Source: Spirosoma luteum DSM 19990
GTDB lineage: Bacteria > Bacteroidota > Bacteroidia > Cytophagales > Spirosomataceae
DNA length: 64,000 nt
Direction of reading: 5' to 3'
Assembly: GCF_000374065.1 (NCBI RefSeq)
Contig: NZ_KB893245.1
Location: forward strand, 124,001 to 188,000
In this document: positions 36,346-44,442 of the stretch, piece after piece
Layout: every line of letters starts with the position of its first letter
Position numbering within the stretch: the stretch's first letter is position 1
Notes under the pieces: generated by a model
Told to the model about the DNA's origin: nothing
Databases searched by the model: none
What the model saw: only the letters and a program-made list of their open reading frames with translations
Made by a program: the position numbers and the translations under genes

Positions 36346-37956
36346 ATGCAAACTCTGCTCGATGAACTGGCTCAGCGCACGACAAAAACCCAATTGGGTG
36401 GAGGCCAAAGGAAAATTGATGCCCAGCACAAGAAGGGTAAATTAACGGCCCGTGAGCGAATTACTTACCTGACCGACTCCGAAAAGCCGTTTGTAGAAAT
36501 TGGGCTGTTCACCGGCGAGGGTATGTACGCCGAACATGGCGGCTGCCCCTCCGGTGGTGTTGTTGTGGGTATTGGGTACGTATCGGGACGGCAATGCGTA
36601 GTGGTAGCAAACGATGCGACGGTGAAAGCAGGCGCCTGGTTTCCGATTACGGCCAAAAAAAACCTTCGGGCGCAGGAAATAGCGATGGAGAACCACCTGC
36701 CCATCATTTACTTGGTGGATAGTGCGGGTGTTTACTTACCCCTGCAAGACGAGGTTTTTGCCGACAAAGAACACTTCGGCCGGACGTTTCGAAACAATGC
36801 CCACCTCTCGGCAATGGGAATTTTGCAGGTGGCTGCCATCATGGGCAGTTGCGTGGCCGGTGGTGCTTACCTTCCCATCATGTCGGACGAGAGTTTGATT
36901 GTAGAAGGCACAGGGTCCATTTTTCTGGCGGGCCCCTATCTGGTGAAGGCTTCGATTGGTGAAGACGTCGATGCCGAAACGCTTGGGGGAGCAACGACCC
37001 ACACGGATATTTCTGGGGTGGTCGATAATAAATACCCCGACGATAAAAGCTGTCTGGATGCCATCAAACGCATTTTTGATAAACTGGGCCACCACCAAAC
37101 GGCGGGTTTCGACCGGGCAGTGCCTGCCCTACCCGCTAAAAATCCCCAGGATATTTTCCAGATACTACCCGCCGACCGCGTCAAACCTTACGACATGCAG
37201 GAAGTTGTGGATAGGCTGGTGGATAACTCGGCGTTTGATGCCTATAAACCGGATTACGGCCAAACGCTCTTGTGCGGATACGCCCGTATTGACGGTTGGG
37301 CGGTAGGCATTGTGGCTAATCAGCGCAAAGTAGTAAAAGCAAAAGGGCGTACCGGTCAACCAACGGAGATGCAGATGGGGGGGGTTATCTACGGCGATGC
37401 GGCCGATAAAGCTGCCCGGTTCATTATGAACTGTAATCAGAAGCGGATCCCGCTGGTGTTTTTGCAGGATGTGTCGGGCTTTATGGTGGGTAGCCGGGCA
37501 GAACAGGGCGGCATTATTAAAGACGGAGCCAAAATGGTAAGCGCCATGGCCAATTCCGTTGTGCCTAAGTTTACGGTGGTTATTGGAAACAGTTATGGCG
37601 CAGGTAATTACGCCATGTGTGGCAAGGCTTACGACCCTCGCCTGATGCTGGCCTGGCCAACGGCGCAAATGGCTGTAATGAGTGGTGCCTCGGCCGCAAA
37701 AACGTTACTTCAAATTCAGGTGTCGGCGCAAAAGGCAAAAGGTCAACCAATGACCCCGGATGAAGAACAGGCGCAACTGGATAAGATTACCGATCAGTAC
37801 AACGCGCAGTTATCTCCTTACTTTGCAGCCGCCCGTCTTTGGGTCGATGCTATTATCGACCCACTTCAGACCCGTCAGATACTGTCGGAAGGTATTGCTG
37901 CTGCCAATCACGCCCCTATCACAAAGGCGTATTCAGTAGGGGTGATTCAGACTTAG
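36346..37956 (+). CDS. Acyl-CoA carboxylase carboxyltransferase (beta) subunit
   Basis: The 536-residue cytoplasmic enzyme contains both crotonase-like carboxyltransferase lobes. Signatures are KKGKLTARERI, GMYAEHGGCPSGGVVVGIG, IYLVDSAGVYLPLQDEVF, MGSCVAGGAYLPIMSDES and, in the second half, PLVFLQDVSGFMVGSRAEQGG and SYGAGNYAMCGKAYDPR. The family moves CO2 from biotin to an acyl-CoA (propionyl-, methylcrotonyl- or related CoA). The biotin carboxylase and carrier subunit are not adjacent. Lengths near 535 residues fit methylcrotonyl-CoA carboxylase-type subunits, but the substrate is not settled. Its stop codon overlaps that of the convergent Kazal gene. Confidence 0.92.
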   Translation: MQTLLDELAQRTTKTQLGGGQRKIDAQHKKGKLTARERITYLTDSEKPFVEIGLFTGEGMYAEHGGCPSGGVVVGIGYVSGRQCVVVANDATVKAGAWFPITAKKNLRAQEIAMENHLPIIYLVDSAGVYLPLQDEVFADKEHFGRTFRNNAHLSAMGILQVAAIMGSCVAGGAYLPIMSDESLIVEGTGSIFLAGPYLVKASIGEDVDAETLGGATTHTDISGVVDNKYPDDKSCLDAIKRIFDKLGHHQTAGFDRAVPALPAKNPQDIFQILPADRVKPYDMQEVVDRLVDNSAFDAYKPDYGQTLLCGYARIDGWAVGIVANQRKVVKAKGRTGQPTEMQMGGVIYGDAADKAARFIMNCNQKRIPLVFLQDVSGFMVGSRAEQGGIIKDGAKMVSAMANSVVPKFTVVIGNSYGAGNYAMCGKAYDPRLMLAWPTAQMAVMSGASAAKTLLQIQVSAQKAKGQPMTPDEEQAQLDKITDQYNAQLSPYFAAARLWVDAIIDPLQTRQILSEGIAAANHAPITKAYSVGVIQT

Positions 37957-38186
37957 TCATTACCGCATTCTCCCTGTTTCACAACGCTGATACCCACCGT
38001 AGCAGCAATGCAGGCATTCCCATATGTTTTACCATTGCAGCCACATACAGGCTGGTATATAAACGTACAGGCACGGCCGTCAGCCGGTTTTTCTACGCAA
38101 TTCGGGTCAATTTCCTTATGGCATCCGGCTCCAATGCCGAGCCAGAAAAGTAATATCAGCAAGTTTCTCACAGCTTTCTCTTTCAA
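37953..38186 (-). CDS. Small lipoprotein with Kazal-type protease-inhibitor domain
   Basis: The 77-residue product has a lipoprotein signal (NLLILLFWLGIGAGC, lipobox GAGC) and one Kazal domain. The pattern VCGCNGKTYGNAC with six cysteines in the mature part, and the tyrosine of KTYGN, are characteristic. Kazal domains inhibit serine proteases, and surface-exposed copies occur in Bacteroidota. The start is uncertain: the frame has only TTG at 38186 or a GTG further in. It is the last gene of a probable gldD-cytochrome c-Kazal run, and its stop codon overlaps that of the carboxylase gene by four bases. Confidence 0.8.
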   Translation of the reverse strand: MKEKAVRNLLILLFWLGIGAGCHKEIDPNCVEKPADGRACTFIYQPVCGCNGKTYGNACIAATVGISVVKQGECGND

Positions 38187-38234
38187 GCCATGACCCAGGC
38201 TGAAAACGAATGGTTGGAAACTAAAGGCAATTTT

Positions 38235-38651
38235 TTACTTCTCCCGAAGGGCCTTTACTTCCTCTGCCGTGATGGCATCGGCTTTGTTGCCAAAATTACT
38301 TCGTATGTAGGTTAGTACATCCGAAATCTGAGTGTCATTCAGGAAGGCGTGGGCGGGCATCGCATTATCGTACATGTCGCCTTCGATTTCCTGGCCCTGC
38401 AATCCCTTCAATACCACGTTGATGAGCCTGGTTTTATCCCCTAATACCCAGTCGGTTCCGCGCAAAGGCGGATTAAGGTTAGGAACACCTGAGCCACTGG
38501 CCTGGTGGCAGGTCAGACAATTCTGTTCGTATACGAGTTGGCCCGGCGATTTGGTCGCGGCTGGTTTGGCGGTTTTTGCCGCCGGTTTTTTGGTCTGTGC
38601 CATCCCAACGGATAATAACAGGCAGGCGAAGAGGGTAAGTATTGCTTTCAT
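38235..38651 (-). CDS. Secreted class I cytochrome c
   Basis: The 138-residue product has a signal peptide (MKAILTLFACLLLSVGMA, cleavage before QTK) and a lysine- and alanine-rich linker. One cytochrome c domain follows, with haem motif CLTCH and a likely axial methionine in NAMPAH. The spacing (GSGVPNLNPPLRG, then LNDTQISDVLTYIRSNFG) fits the small periplasmic electron carriers of the c class found in oxidases and alcohol dehydrogenases. It starts four bases after the gldD stop, so the two are probably co-transcribed. Its redox partner is unknown. Confidence 0.9.
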   Translation of the reverse strand: MKAILTLFACLLLSVGMAQTKKPAAKTAKPAATKSPGQLVYEQNCLTCHQASGSGVPNLNPPLRGTDWVLGDKTRLINVVLKGLQGQEIEGDMYDNAMPAHAFLNDTQISDVLTYIRSNFGNKADAITAEEVKALREK

Positions 38652-38655
38652 AAAT

Positions 38656-39249
38656 TCAGGGTTGTTTTCTCCAGGTTAATGTGTTGAGTAAGTGCATAAT
38701 ATCTTTACGAATATACTGAATGACGGGTTGCAGTGAATCGTTCTCGGTAGCGGTATTGAAGTATAAAGCTCCCCGCAAAAAATGGGTCGTCGAGTCCGTC
38801 GTCACAAACTGTACCTGGCTTGGTACTTCGCCCGACAAATCAATTACACTGGCTTCCAGACCCGATTTTAACCGAATCTGCCGCTGTTCAATCGAGTAGG
38901 CCTTAATGTTGTGTCGGGCCGCTAGTTTATAGGAGTCCTCCAGCATAGCTCTCAACCGATTCATGTCGCCACGAACGGGTTTGTAGGTCAACTGCACGCT
39001 GGCGTGAAAGGTTGGATAGTTAATGAAAATCCAGTTTGGTTCCGACCGGGCAAACGTATCCGGCAGAATCCGGGCGGCTTTATTATACTCAAACTGATAA
39101 GGATACGCAGGGTCGAGGAGTGTATAATCGGCTACTGGCAAATCGATTCGGGGAAATCCCTTCGGTTTGGGTATATAATTCTCCGACGAGTTACTACCAC
39201 AGGCAGTAAGCAGGAAACCAGTAAGTAGTACAAAAAAAAGCCTAACCAC
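38656..39249 (-). CDS. gldD: Gliding motility lipoprotein GldD
   Basis: The 197-residue product begins with a lipoprotein signal (FFVLLTGFLLTAC, lipobox LTAC) from a GTG start, as no in-frame ATG is available. The mature part has the GldD pattern: YIPKPKGFPRIDLP, then PYQFEYNKAARILPD, WIFINYPTFHASVQLTYKP and HFLRGALYFNT. GldD is required for gliding and for stability of the GldJ lipoprotein of the motility machinery in Flavobacterium. In this window gldG lies 10 kb away. The cytochrome c gene follows after four bases. Confidence 0.9.
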   Translation of the reverse strand: MVRLFFVLLTGFLLTACGSNSSENYIPKPKGFPRIDLPVADYTLLDPAYPYQFEYNKAARILPDTFARSEPNWIFINYPTFHASVQLTYKPVRGDMNRLRAMLEDSYKLAARHNIKAYSIEQRQIRLKSGLEASVIDLSGEVPSQVQFVTTDSTTHFLRGALYFNTATENDSLQPVIQYIRKDIMHLLNTLTWRKQP

Positions 39250-39328
39250 GTATGCAGGGTAGTCTGGACGGCTACGTCCGGTTTAGATTAGTTGATAGTT
39301 GCGGGATGTAGCCCTCCTGGCTATGTAT

Positions 39329-39370
39329 GAACGCAGAAGCCTGGCTGTTTGGTACCAGGCTTCTGCGTTC
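39329..39370 (-). terminator. Hairpin downstream of 96-residue gene (16-bp stem)
   Basis: GAACGCAGAAGCCTGG (39329-39344) pairs exactly with 39355-39370 around a 10-base loop. It lies 15 bases after the stop codon of the minus-strand gene at 39386. There is no long T-run. Confidence 0.7.
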
Positions 39371-39385
39371 TACAATCGAGTTCAC

Positions 39386-39676
39386 TTACGCATTTACGTC
39401 TTCCATTTCCTCCTGCCGAACGGGCTGCCCCATCAGGGTAGCAAAGCGGTTGACGTTGAATGTGGGTTCAAACCAGACTTCGCCCATTACCGGATGCTTT
39501 ACCGGGACATCGGGGTTCTTTATTTCGTTTAATAAGATTCCGGTTTCGCCGGTTGTGTGACGTTTTACCTGGCGTACCGTGTACATCTTATCACGTTTGG
39601 GCGTCTGAATGCCAAACTCCGCGTAAAAGGCCAGTACGGGAGCGGGGAAATTGTCGTTGGTGCAAATAACTTCCAT
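39386..39676 (-). CDS. Small unknown protein (96 residues)
   Basis: The product starts MEVICTNDNFPAPVLAFYAEF and has no signal peptide or membrane segment. The middle KMYTVRQVKRHTTGETGILL looks like a compact beta-rich fold, and the acidic C-terminus (QEEMEDVNA) is probably flexible. I do not recognise a family. Its own hairpin downstream and a separate upstream region suggest a single-gene transcript. Confidence 0.6.
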   Translation of the reverse strand: MEVICTNDNFPAPVLAFYAEFGIQTPKRDKMYTVRQVKRHTTGETGILLNEIKNPDVPVKHPVMGEVWFEPTFNVNRFATLMGQPVRQEEMEDVNA

Positions 39677-40021
39677 TCGTATAGTTTGTGTTAAGCGATA
39701 CCAGGTTGTGGTGATACATTGCCGGATATCGCGGGATTTCGTTCCTTATTAGGGTTCAACAAAGATAAGTGGATAGAAATTTCTTCAGTTGTCAAATTTC
39801 CTTGCGGGTCTTTTGCCTGTCCCGAAACTACTTCGCCAACAATACATTTATTGACTACTGAAATTTATTATCAGCATCCTTGCATCTGCCTATCCTTTTC
39901 CCAAAAGGCATTACTAAATTTTCCACAGTTCACCGTGCCAAATCAAACTAGATAGGGTAAATTGTCAGACTAATACCGAACAGATTCCTGGTTATCTGCT
40001 TATTCTGACACTCGCTATTTC
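39677..40021. other. Divergent intergenic region
   Basis: It separates the small minus-strand gene from the monooxygenase gene and should hold both promoters. A 78-codon plus-strand frame (39719-39955) has no family resemblance or coding-like composition and is not called. No strong hairpin or clear promoter box was seen. Confidence 0.4.
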
Positions 40022-41509
40022 ATGGCTACTGCCCAATTTCCTCAGCCGGAAAATCCGCTCGATGTATTGATTGTAGGGGCCGGTCTGTCCGGGATAGGCA
40101 CTGCTCACTGGCTACAGGAACAATGCCCAAACAAGAAGTACGCTATTCTGGAAGCTCGGGAAGCCATTGGCGGCACCTGGGACCTCTTCCGCTATCCGGG
40201 TGTTCGTTCCGATTCGGATATGCACACGCTGGGGTACGGGTTCAAGCCCTGGAAAAACCCGAAAGCTATTGCCGATGGCGCATCCATCCGACAATACATT
40301 GAGGAAACCGCCCGGGAAAGTGGCATCGTTAACCACATTCATTTCGGGTATAAGGTGACAGGAGCTTTTTGGTCGAGCCAGGAAGCTTGCTGGCGTGTTG
40401 AAGCCGTTCATCTGTTAACGGGCGTGGCCCATACCTTACAAACCCGGTTCCTGCATATGTGCAGTGGCTACTATAGCTATGAAGAGGCATACCGCCCGGA
40501 GTTTACCGGAGAAGCCGACTTTAAAGGAGCGGTTATTCTTCCGCAATTCTGGCCTCAGGCCTTGAACTACACCAACAAGCGGGTAGTGGTCGTTGGCAGT
40601 GGAGCGACCGCAGTAACGCTGGTGCCATCTATGGCCCAGTCGGCAGCGCACGTAACCATGTTGCAGCGGTCGCCCACGTATGTGGTAGCGCTGCCCGGAC
40701 AAGATGCAATTGCACTCCGCCTACGGCGTTATCTACCTGAGCGGTTAGCCTATGGGCTCACGCGCTGGAAAAATCTGCTGCTGAGTATGGCCGCGTACAA
40801 GTTAACCCGCCGGTATCCTAAGCAAATGAAACGGCGAATTGTGAATATGGCGGCTAAACAGCTTGGTCCGGACTATGATGTCGACACGCATTTTAGCCCA
40901 CATTACAATCCGTGGGACCAGCGACTTTGCGTGGTGCCGGATGGGGACCTTTTTCAGTCAATTAGCCAGGGGAAAGCATCCGTAGTTACCGATGAAATTG
41001 ATCGTTTCACGGCTACGGGATTGCGGCTCAAATCGGGTCTGGAGCTTCCGGCCGATGTGGTAGTATTGGCAACGGGGTTGAAAATAAACCTGTTTGGAGG
41101 CATGTCGCTAACCGTCGATGGGCAGGTCTACCGCCCGAATCAGTTAATGGCTTATAAGGGAATGATGCTTGGCGACGTGCCTAACTTCGCCCTTGCCTTC
41201 GGCTATACCAATGCTTCGTGGACGTTGAAAACTGACCTAACAGCGGGCTACGTGTGTCGGCTGCTCCGGTACATGGACCGCCACGGTTACTCGATTGTTG
41301 TACCGCGTCGACAGGACGACGTACAGCCCGAACCGTTGCTGAGTTTTTCGTCTGGTTACGTGCAGCGTGCCTTAGAGCTACTACCCAAACAGGGTTCCCG
41401 TCGGCCGTGGCGTGTGTTCCAGAATTATCTACAGGATATGCTTACCATTCGCTTCGGCCGCCTGGCCGATGGCGTATTACACTTTGGACCGAAAGGCGTA
41501 CTCCCATGA
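40022..41509 (+). CDS. FMO/Baeyer-Villiger-like flavin monooxygenase with atypical fingerprint
   Basis: The 495-residue enzyme has an FAD-binding GAGLSGIG motif (19-26), then GGTWDLFRYPGVRSDSD (50-66), typical of Baeyer-Villiger monooxygenases such as EtaA. An NADPH-binding GSGATA (192-197) follows. The family fingerprint FxGxxxHxxxW(P) is present as F167-x-G169-x3-L173-x3-W177-P178, so the usual histidine is leucine. These enzymes insert oxygen into ketones or oxidise thioethers using FAD and NADPH. The change may alter or reduce the classical reaction. The gene overlaps the following SDR gene by four bases (ATGA), as in the mycobacterial mymA-type operons. The substrate is unknown. Confidence 0.87.
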   Translation: MATAQFPQPENPLDVLIVGAGLSGIGTAHWLQEQCPNKKYAILEAREAIGGTWDLFRYPGVRSDSDMHTLGYGFKPWKNPKAIADGASIRQYIEETARESGIVNHIHFGYKVTGAFWSSQEACWRVEAVHLLTGVAHTLQTRFLHMCSGYYSYEEAYRPEFTGEADFKGAVILPQFWPQALNYTNKRVVVVGSGATAVTLVPSMAQSAAHVTMLQRSPTYVVALPGQDAIALRLRRYLPERLAYGLTRWKNLLLSMAAYKLTRRYPKQMKRRIVNMAAKQLGPDYDVDTHFSPHYNPWDQRLCVVPDGDLFQSISQGKASVVTDEIDRFTATGLRLKSGLELPADVVVLATGLKINLFGGMSLTVDGQVYRPNQLMAYKGMMLGDVPNFALAFGYTNASWTLKTDLTAGYVCRLLRYMDRHGYSIVVPRRQDDVQPEPLLSFSSGYVQRALELLPKQGSRRPWRVFQNYLQDMLTIRFGRLADGVLHFGPKGVLP

Positions 41510-42315
41510 ACCTGACCAACAAAGTGGCCTTGGTTACCGGCGCGGGTAGCGGCATAGGCCAGGCTATTGCCCTGTCGCTGGCCCGGCGTGGCTGCCACCT
41601 GGCCCTGGTAGACATCAATCCGAAGACGCTGGAGCAAACGCATCACCAGGTCCAGGCTATGGGTACGAGGGTCACCAGCCACCCACTTGATGTAACGAGT
41701 CGCGAAGGAGTGAATGCTCTTCCCGGTCAGGTTATAGCGGCTCACGGATACATTGATTTGTTGGTCAATAACGCTGGAGTGGCCGTAGGTGGCACCTTTG
41801 AGCAAGTGAGTGAGACCGATTTCGATTGGGTCATTGACATTAATTTTCTGGCGGTGGTGCGCATGACCCGGGCGTTCCTGCCCTACCTGCACCAGCGCGA
41901 AGAAGCGCGTCTTGTTTACCTCTCCAGCATATTCGGTATCGTTTCGCCCCCCGAGCAAAGTGCGTACTCGGCCAGTAAATTTGCCGTTCGGGGATTTGCC
42001 AACGCGCTGCGGCACGAACTAGAAAACACGTCTATCGGGGTAACGGTGGTGCATCCGGGTGGGGTGGCTACGGCTATTGCCCGGAATGCGCGGGTACCGG
42101 CGGGAACCAGTCCGGAAGTAATTCGTCAGAAGCAGGCACTTCAGGAAAAAATGCTGCGAATGCCACCAGAACGGGCCGGCGAAATCATCGTGAATGGTAT
42201 CGAACAGCGACGCGCTCGGGTTATGGTGGGCACCGATGCCAGGGTGATTGCGTGGCTCGAACGACTTATGCCTGTGGGATACTGGCAGGCCATGAAAAAG
42301 CTTTTACGAGAATGA
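41506..42315 (+). CDS. Short-chain dehydrogenase/reductase
   Basis: The 269-residue product shows the classical SDR features: TGAGSGIG (11-18) for NAD(P) binding, NNAG (88-91), catalytic Ser140/141 region (YLSSIFG) and Y154-x3-K158 in YSASK. The ATG at 41506 overlaps the TGA of the monooxygenase gene; longer in-frame extensions reach back into that gene and are not used. The pair probably acts in sequence on a ketone or alcohol, with the SDR supplying or removing the carbonyl. The alpha/beta hydrolase 36 bp downstream could hydrolyse the resulting ester, which makes a short oxidation pathway plausible. Confidence 0.92.
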   Translation: MNLTNKVALVTGAGSGIGQAIALSLARRGCHLALVDINPKTLEQTHHQVQAMGTRVTSHPLDVTSREGVNALPGQVIAAHGYIDLLVNNAGVAVGGTFEQVSETDFDWVIDINFLAVVRMTRAFLPYLHQREEARLVYLSSIFGIVSPPEQSAYSASKFAVRGFANALRHELENTSIGVTVVHPGGVATAIARNARVPAGTSPEVIRQKQALQEKMLRMPPERAGEIIVNGIEQRRARVMVGTDARVIAWLERLMPVGYWQAMKKLLRE

Positions 42316-42351
42316 TACCGCTGGTAAGTCTAATTCCTAAAAACGACCCCT

Positions 42352-43014
42352 ATGCGACTGATTTTTATTCCCGGTTTCGGCGAAACACAATACATATTCA
42401 GTCAAATAGCCCCACAACTGCCGGGCGAACACCTGTTTATTGAGAATTCAGATTTGCTGGACAACCAGCCCATACCTCTGCTCACCGCCATCGGGTACGC
42501 CCGGATGCTGATCGACCAGCACCATATAACATCAGCAGACTGGGTGATTGGGCATTCTATGGGTGGCTGGACCGCTTATGCCATCAAGCATCTAACCGGC
42601 TGTTCAATTGTGCAGATTGCGTCCTGGACTAATCCGGAAAAGGTGGTACGACTGGTCAAAAATCCAGCGATCATTTATTGGTTGGTTCGAAAGGGCTGGT
42701 ACTTGAATCAGTTCAACAAACGACTCCTGCTGCGGCTGGGCTACCGGAACAAACCCTCCGCTCAAATCTTTGGCGAAGTGTTCCAACACCTAATCGACAG
42801 CCCGACTGACTACGTTATCAATCAACTACAGATTATTCTGAATCCGCTGGAAGAACGGATTGACAACCAGCCAGAGGTAGTCATTCACGCAGAAAAAGAT
42901 ACGATTGTTCGTTATCCGGATAATCGCGTAACTACCGTTTCCGGCGACCATTTTACGCTGATTACCCACCCCAATGAAGTTATTAAAGCTATCCGTCCTT
43001 TTCTAACTCCCTGA
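42352..43014 (+). CDS. Small alpha/beta-hydrolase
   Basis: The 220-residue cytoplasmic protein starts MRLIFIPGFGETQYIFSQI. It has the nucleophile elbow GHSMGG with Ser69, an acidic residue in HAEKDTIVRYPDN and a terminal His in GDHFTLIT. This order and length fit a minimal alpha/beta-hydrolase. It lies 36 bp after the SDR gene and is probably its operon partner. The substrate is unknown; an ester or lactone from the monooxygenase step is a guess from context. Confidence 0.82.
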   Translation: MRLIFIPGFGETQYIFSQIAPQLPGEHLFIENSDLLDNQPIPLLTAIGYARMLIDQHHITSADWVIGHSMGGWTAYAIKHLTGCSIVQIASWTNPEKVVRLVKNPAIIYWLVRKGWYLNQFNKRLLLRLGYRNKPSAQIFGEVFQHLIDSPTDYVINQLQIILNPLEERIDNQPEVVIHAEKDTIVRYPDNRVTTVSGDHFTLITHPNEVIKAIRPFLTP

Positions 43015-43173
43015 TTGTGTCATGACCAGATGTCGTCAGTATGTTAATACTACCAGCCTGGAATTTTCGACGAAGCCTTGGCTGAATGTCTGTATGTATA
43101 GGCAATCAACCAGAGCTTTGCGAACAAAGATGTATAGAATCCAGGGGCTACTAACGGCTCTTTTGATGTTGGT

Positions 43174-43953
43174 TTATCCTTCAAACAGATTTCCTAGTTG
43201 CCCCAAAACGGAGCCGCCCTCTTTATGGCTCTGGGCACTATTAGGGGCTAAACGCTGTACCAGTTTCGAAATCGGCATCGACTGAATCCATACCTTCCCG
43301 GAACCACGAAGGGTAGCCAGAAACAGTCCTTCACCACCGAATACCATGCTTCGAAGGCCACCCGCCCGCTGAATATCGAAGTTGATGCTGGGTTCAAAAC
43401 CAACCACGCAACCCGTGTCCACCCGAAGGGTTTCATTATTCAGTGTCCGCTCAATGACTACCCCACCGGAGTGAATAAACGCCATACCATCACCCTGTAC
43501 TTTCTCCAGAATGAAGCCTTCTCCGCCGAAAAAACCGGCTCCCAGCCGCTGATTGAACTGAATACTCAGTTTAGTGCCGAGGGCTGCACACAGGAACGCG
43601 TCTTTCTGAACGATAAGTGTGTTGCCGTAGATACTAGCCAAGTTAACGGGCATAATGGTGCCGGGATACGGAGCGGCAAAAGCTACTTTCCGCTTACCAA
43701 TGCCCCGGTTGGTAAAGTGCGTCATAAATAACGATTCACCCATAACCATTCGTGAACCCGCCTGAAGCAATTTGCCCAAAAAGCCCTGATCAGGTTGGGA
43801 ACCATCCCCCATTTTGGTTTCAAACGTGATGCCATCCTCCATAAACAGCATAGAACCCGCTTCGGCAATAACGGTTTCGTTGGGGTCCAGTTCTATCTCG
43901 ACGACCTGGATATCTTCGCCAATAATTTTGTAGTCGATTTCGTGTGAGTACAT
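43174..43953 (-). CDS. TIGR00266/AIM24-family protein
   Basis: The 259-residue cytoplasmic product has the AIM24-like repeating beta-strand pattern. Visible blocks are [78 protein letters not shown] and [14 protein letters not shown]. The family has a tryptophan RNA-binding-attenuator-like double beta fold and no firmly known role in bacteria. It is not clearly linked to its neighbours. The length is typical. Confidence 0.85.
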   Translation of the reverse strand: MYSHEIDYKIIGEDIQVVEIELDPNETVIAEAGSMLFMEDGITFETKMGDGSQPDQGFLGKLLQAGSRMVMGESLFMTHFTNRGIGKRKVAFAAPYPGTIMPVNLASIYGNTLIVQKDAFLCAALGTKLSIQFNQRLGAGFFGGEGFILEKVQGDGMAFIHSGGVVIERTLNNETLRVDTGCVVGFEPSINFDIQRAGGLRSMVFGGEGLFLATLRGSGKVWIQSMPISKLVQRLAPNSAQSHKEGGSVLGQLGNLFEG

Positions 43954-44095
43954 AGCAGTAATCGTTAAGCGTTTATCGTCTGGATTTTACGAGCGAAAAC
44001 TACGGAATCGTACGCATTTCATCCAGTAGTTTTCTGACAAACGGTGCGAAAATTTCCCAGTCGGGCCTTTTTGCGGATTAGGCTACCATGTAAAC

Positions 44096-44383
44096 CTACT
44101 TATCGTCATCGTCCAGCAAATCCTTATCGTCGATGAGTTCATCATCGTCTGCTGCCGTTTCCTCGGCTTCATCATCAGGCTTCGGGGTACCTTTCAGATT
44201 CAGATCGGTACGGTGACGTAGTTTCTTATCGTCGACCGTTTTGTTTAGAAACTGGTTGATCTTGTCGATGTCGAAGCTAGTCGTGATTTCGCCGAACGAG
44301 TTAATCTGAATATCAAACCCTTCCAGCTCTTTATGAACACGGGGTTTATCGTTTTCGTCGGGGTTAACTTTTTTCTTAGCCAT
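44096..44383 (-). CDS. Small acidic protein of unknown function
   Basis: The 95-residue product begins MAKKKVNPDENDKPRVHKEL with a basic N-terminus. A short middle (GFDIQINSFGEITTSFDIDKI) looks structured, and the last ~30 residues are almost wholly Asp and Glu. No signal peptide or membrane segment is seen. Proteins of this shape recur in Cytophagales, but I cannot name the family. It lies 59 bp upstream of gltX's stop region on the same strand, downstream of gltX, so it could be co-transcribed with it. Confidence 0.65.
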   Translation of the reverse strand: MAKKKVNPDENDKPRVHKELEGFDIQINSFGEITTSFDIDKINQFLNKTVDDKKLRHRTDLNLKGTPKPDDEAEETAADDDELIDDKDLLDDDDK

Positions 44384-44442
44384 TGTATGTTGTGTTTGAC
44401 GTATAAATCTAAAAGGTACAAAAGCCCTTTTAGGTTTAAAAA

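Noticed and set aside
39719..39955. 78-codon frame in the gap before the monooxygenase gene
   Set aside because: No family resemblance, signal or coding-like composition.
41254..41505. 84-codon upstream extension of the SDR gene
   Set aside because: It lies within the monooxygenase gene, and the SDR fold begins exactly at the ATG at 41506.
43022..43285. 87-codon plus-strand frame overlapping the AIM24-family gene end
   Set aside because: It overlaps a well-supported gene on the other strand and has no recognisable features.
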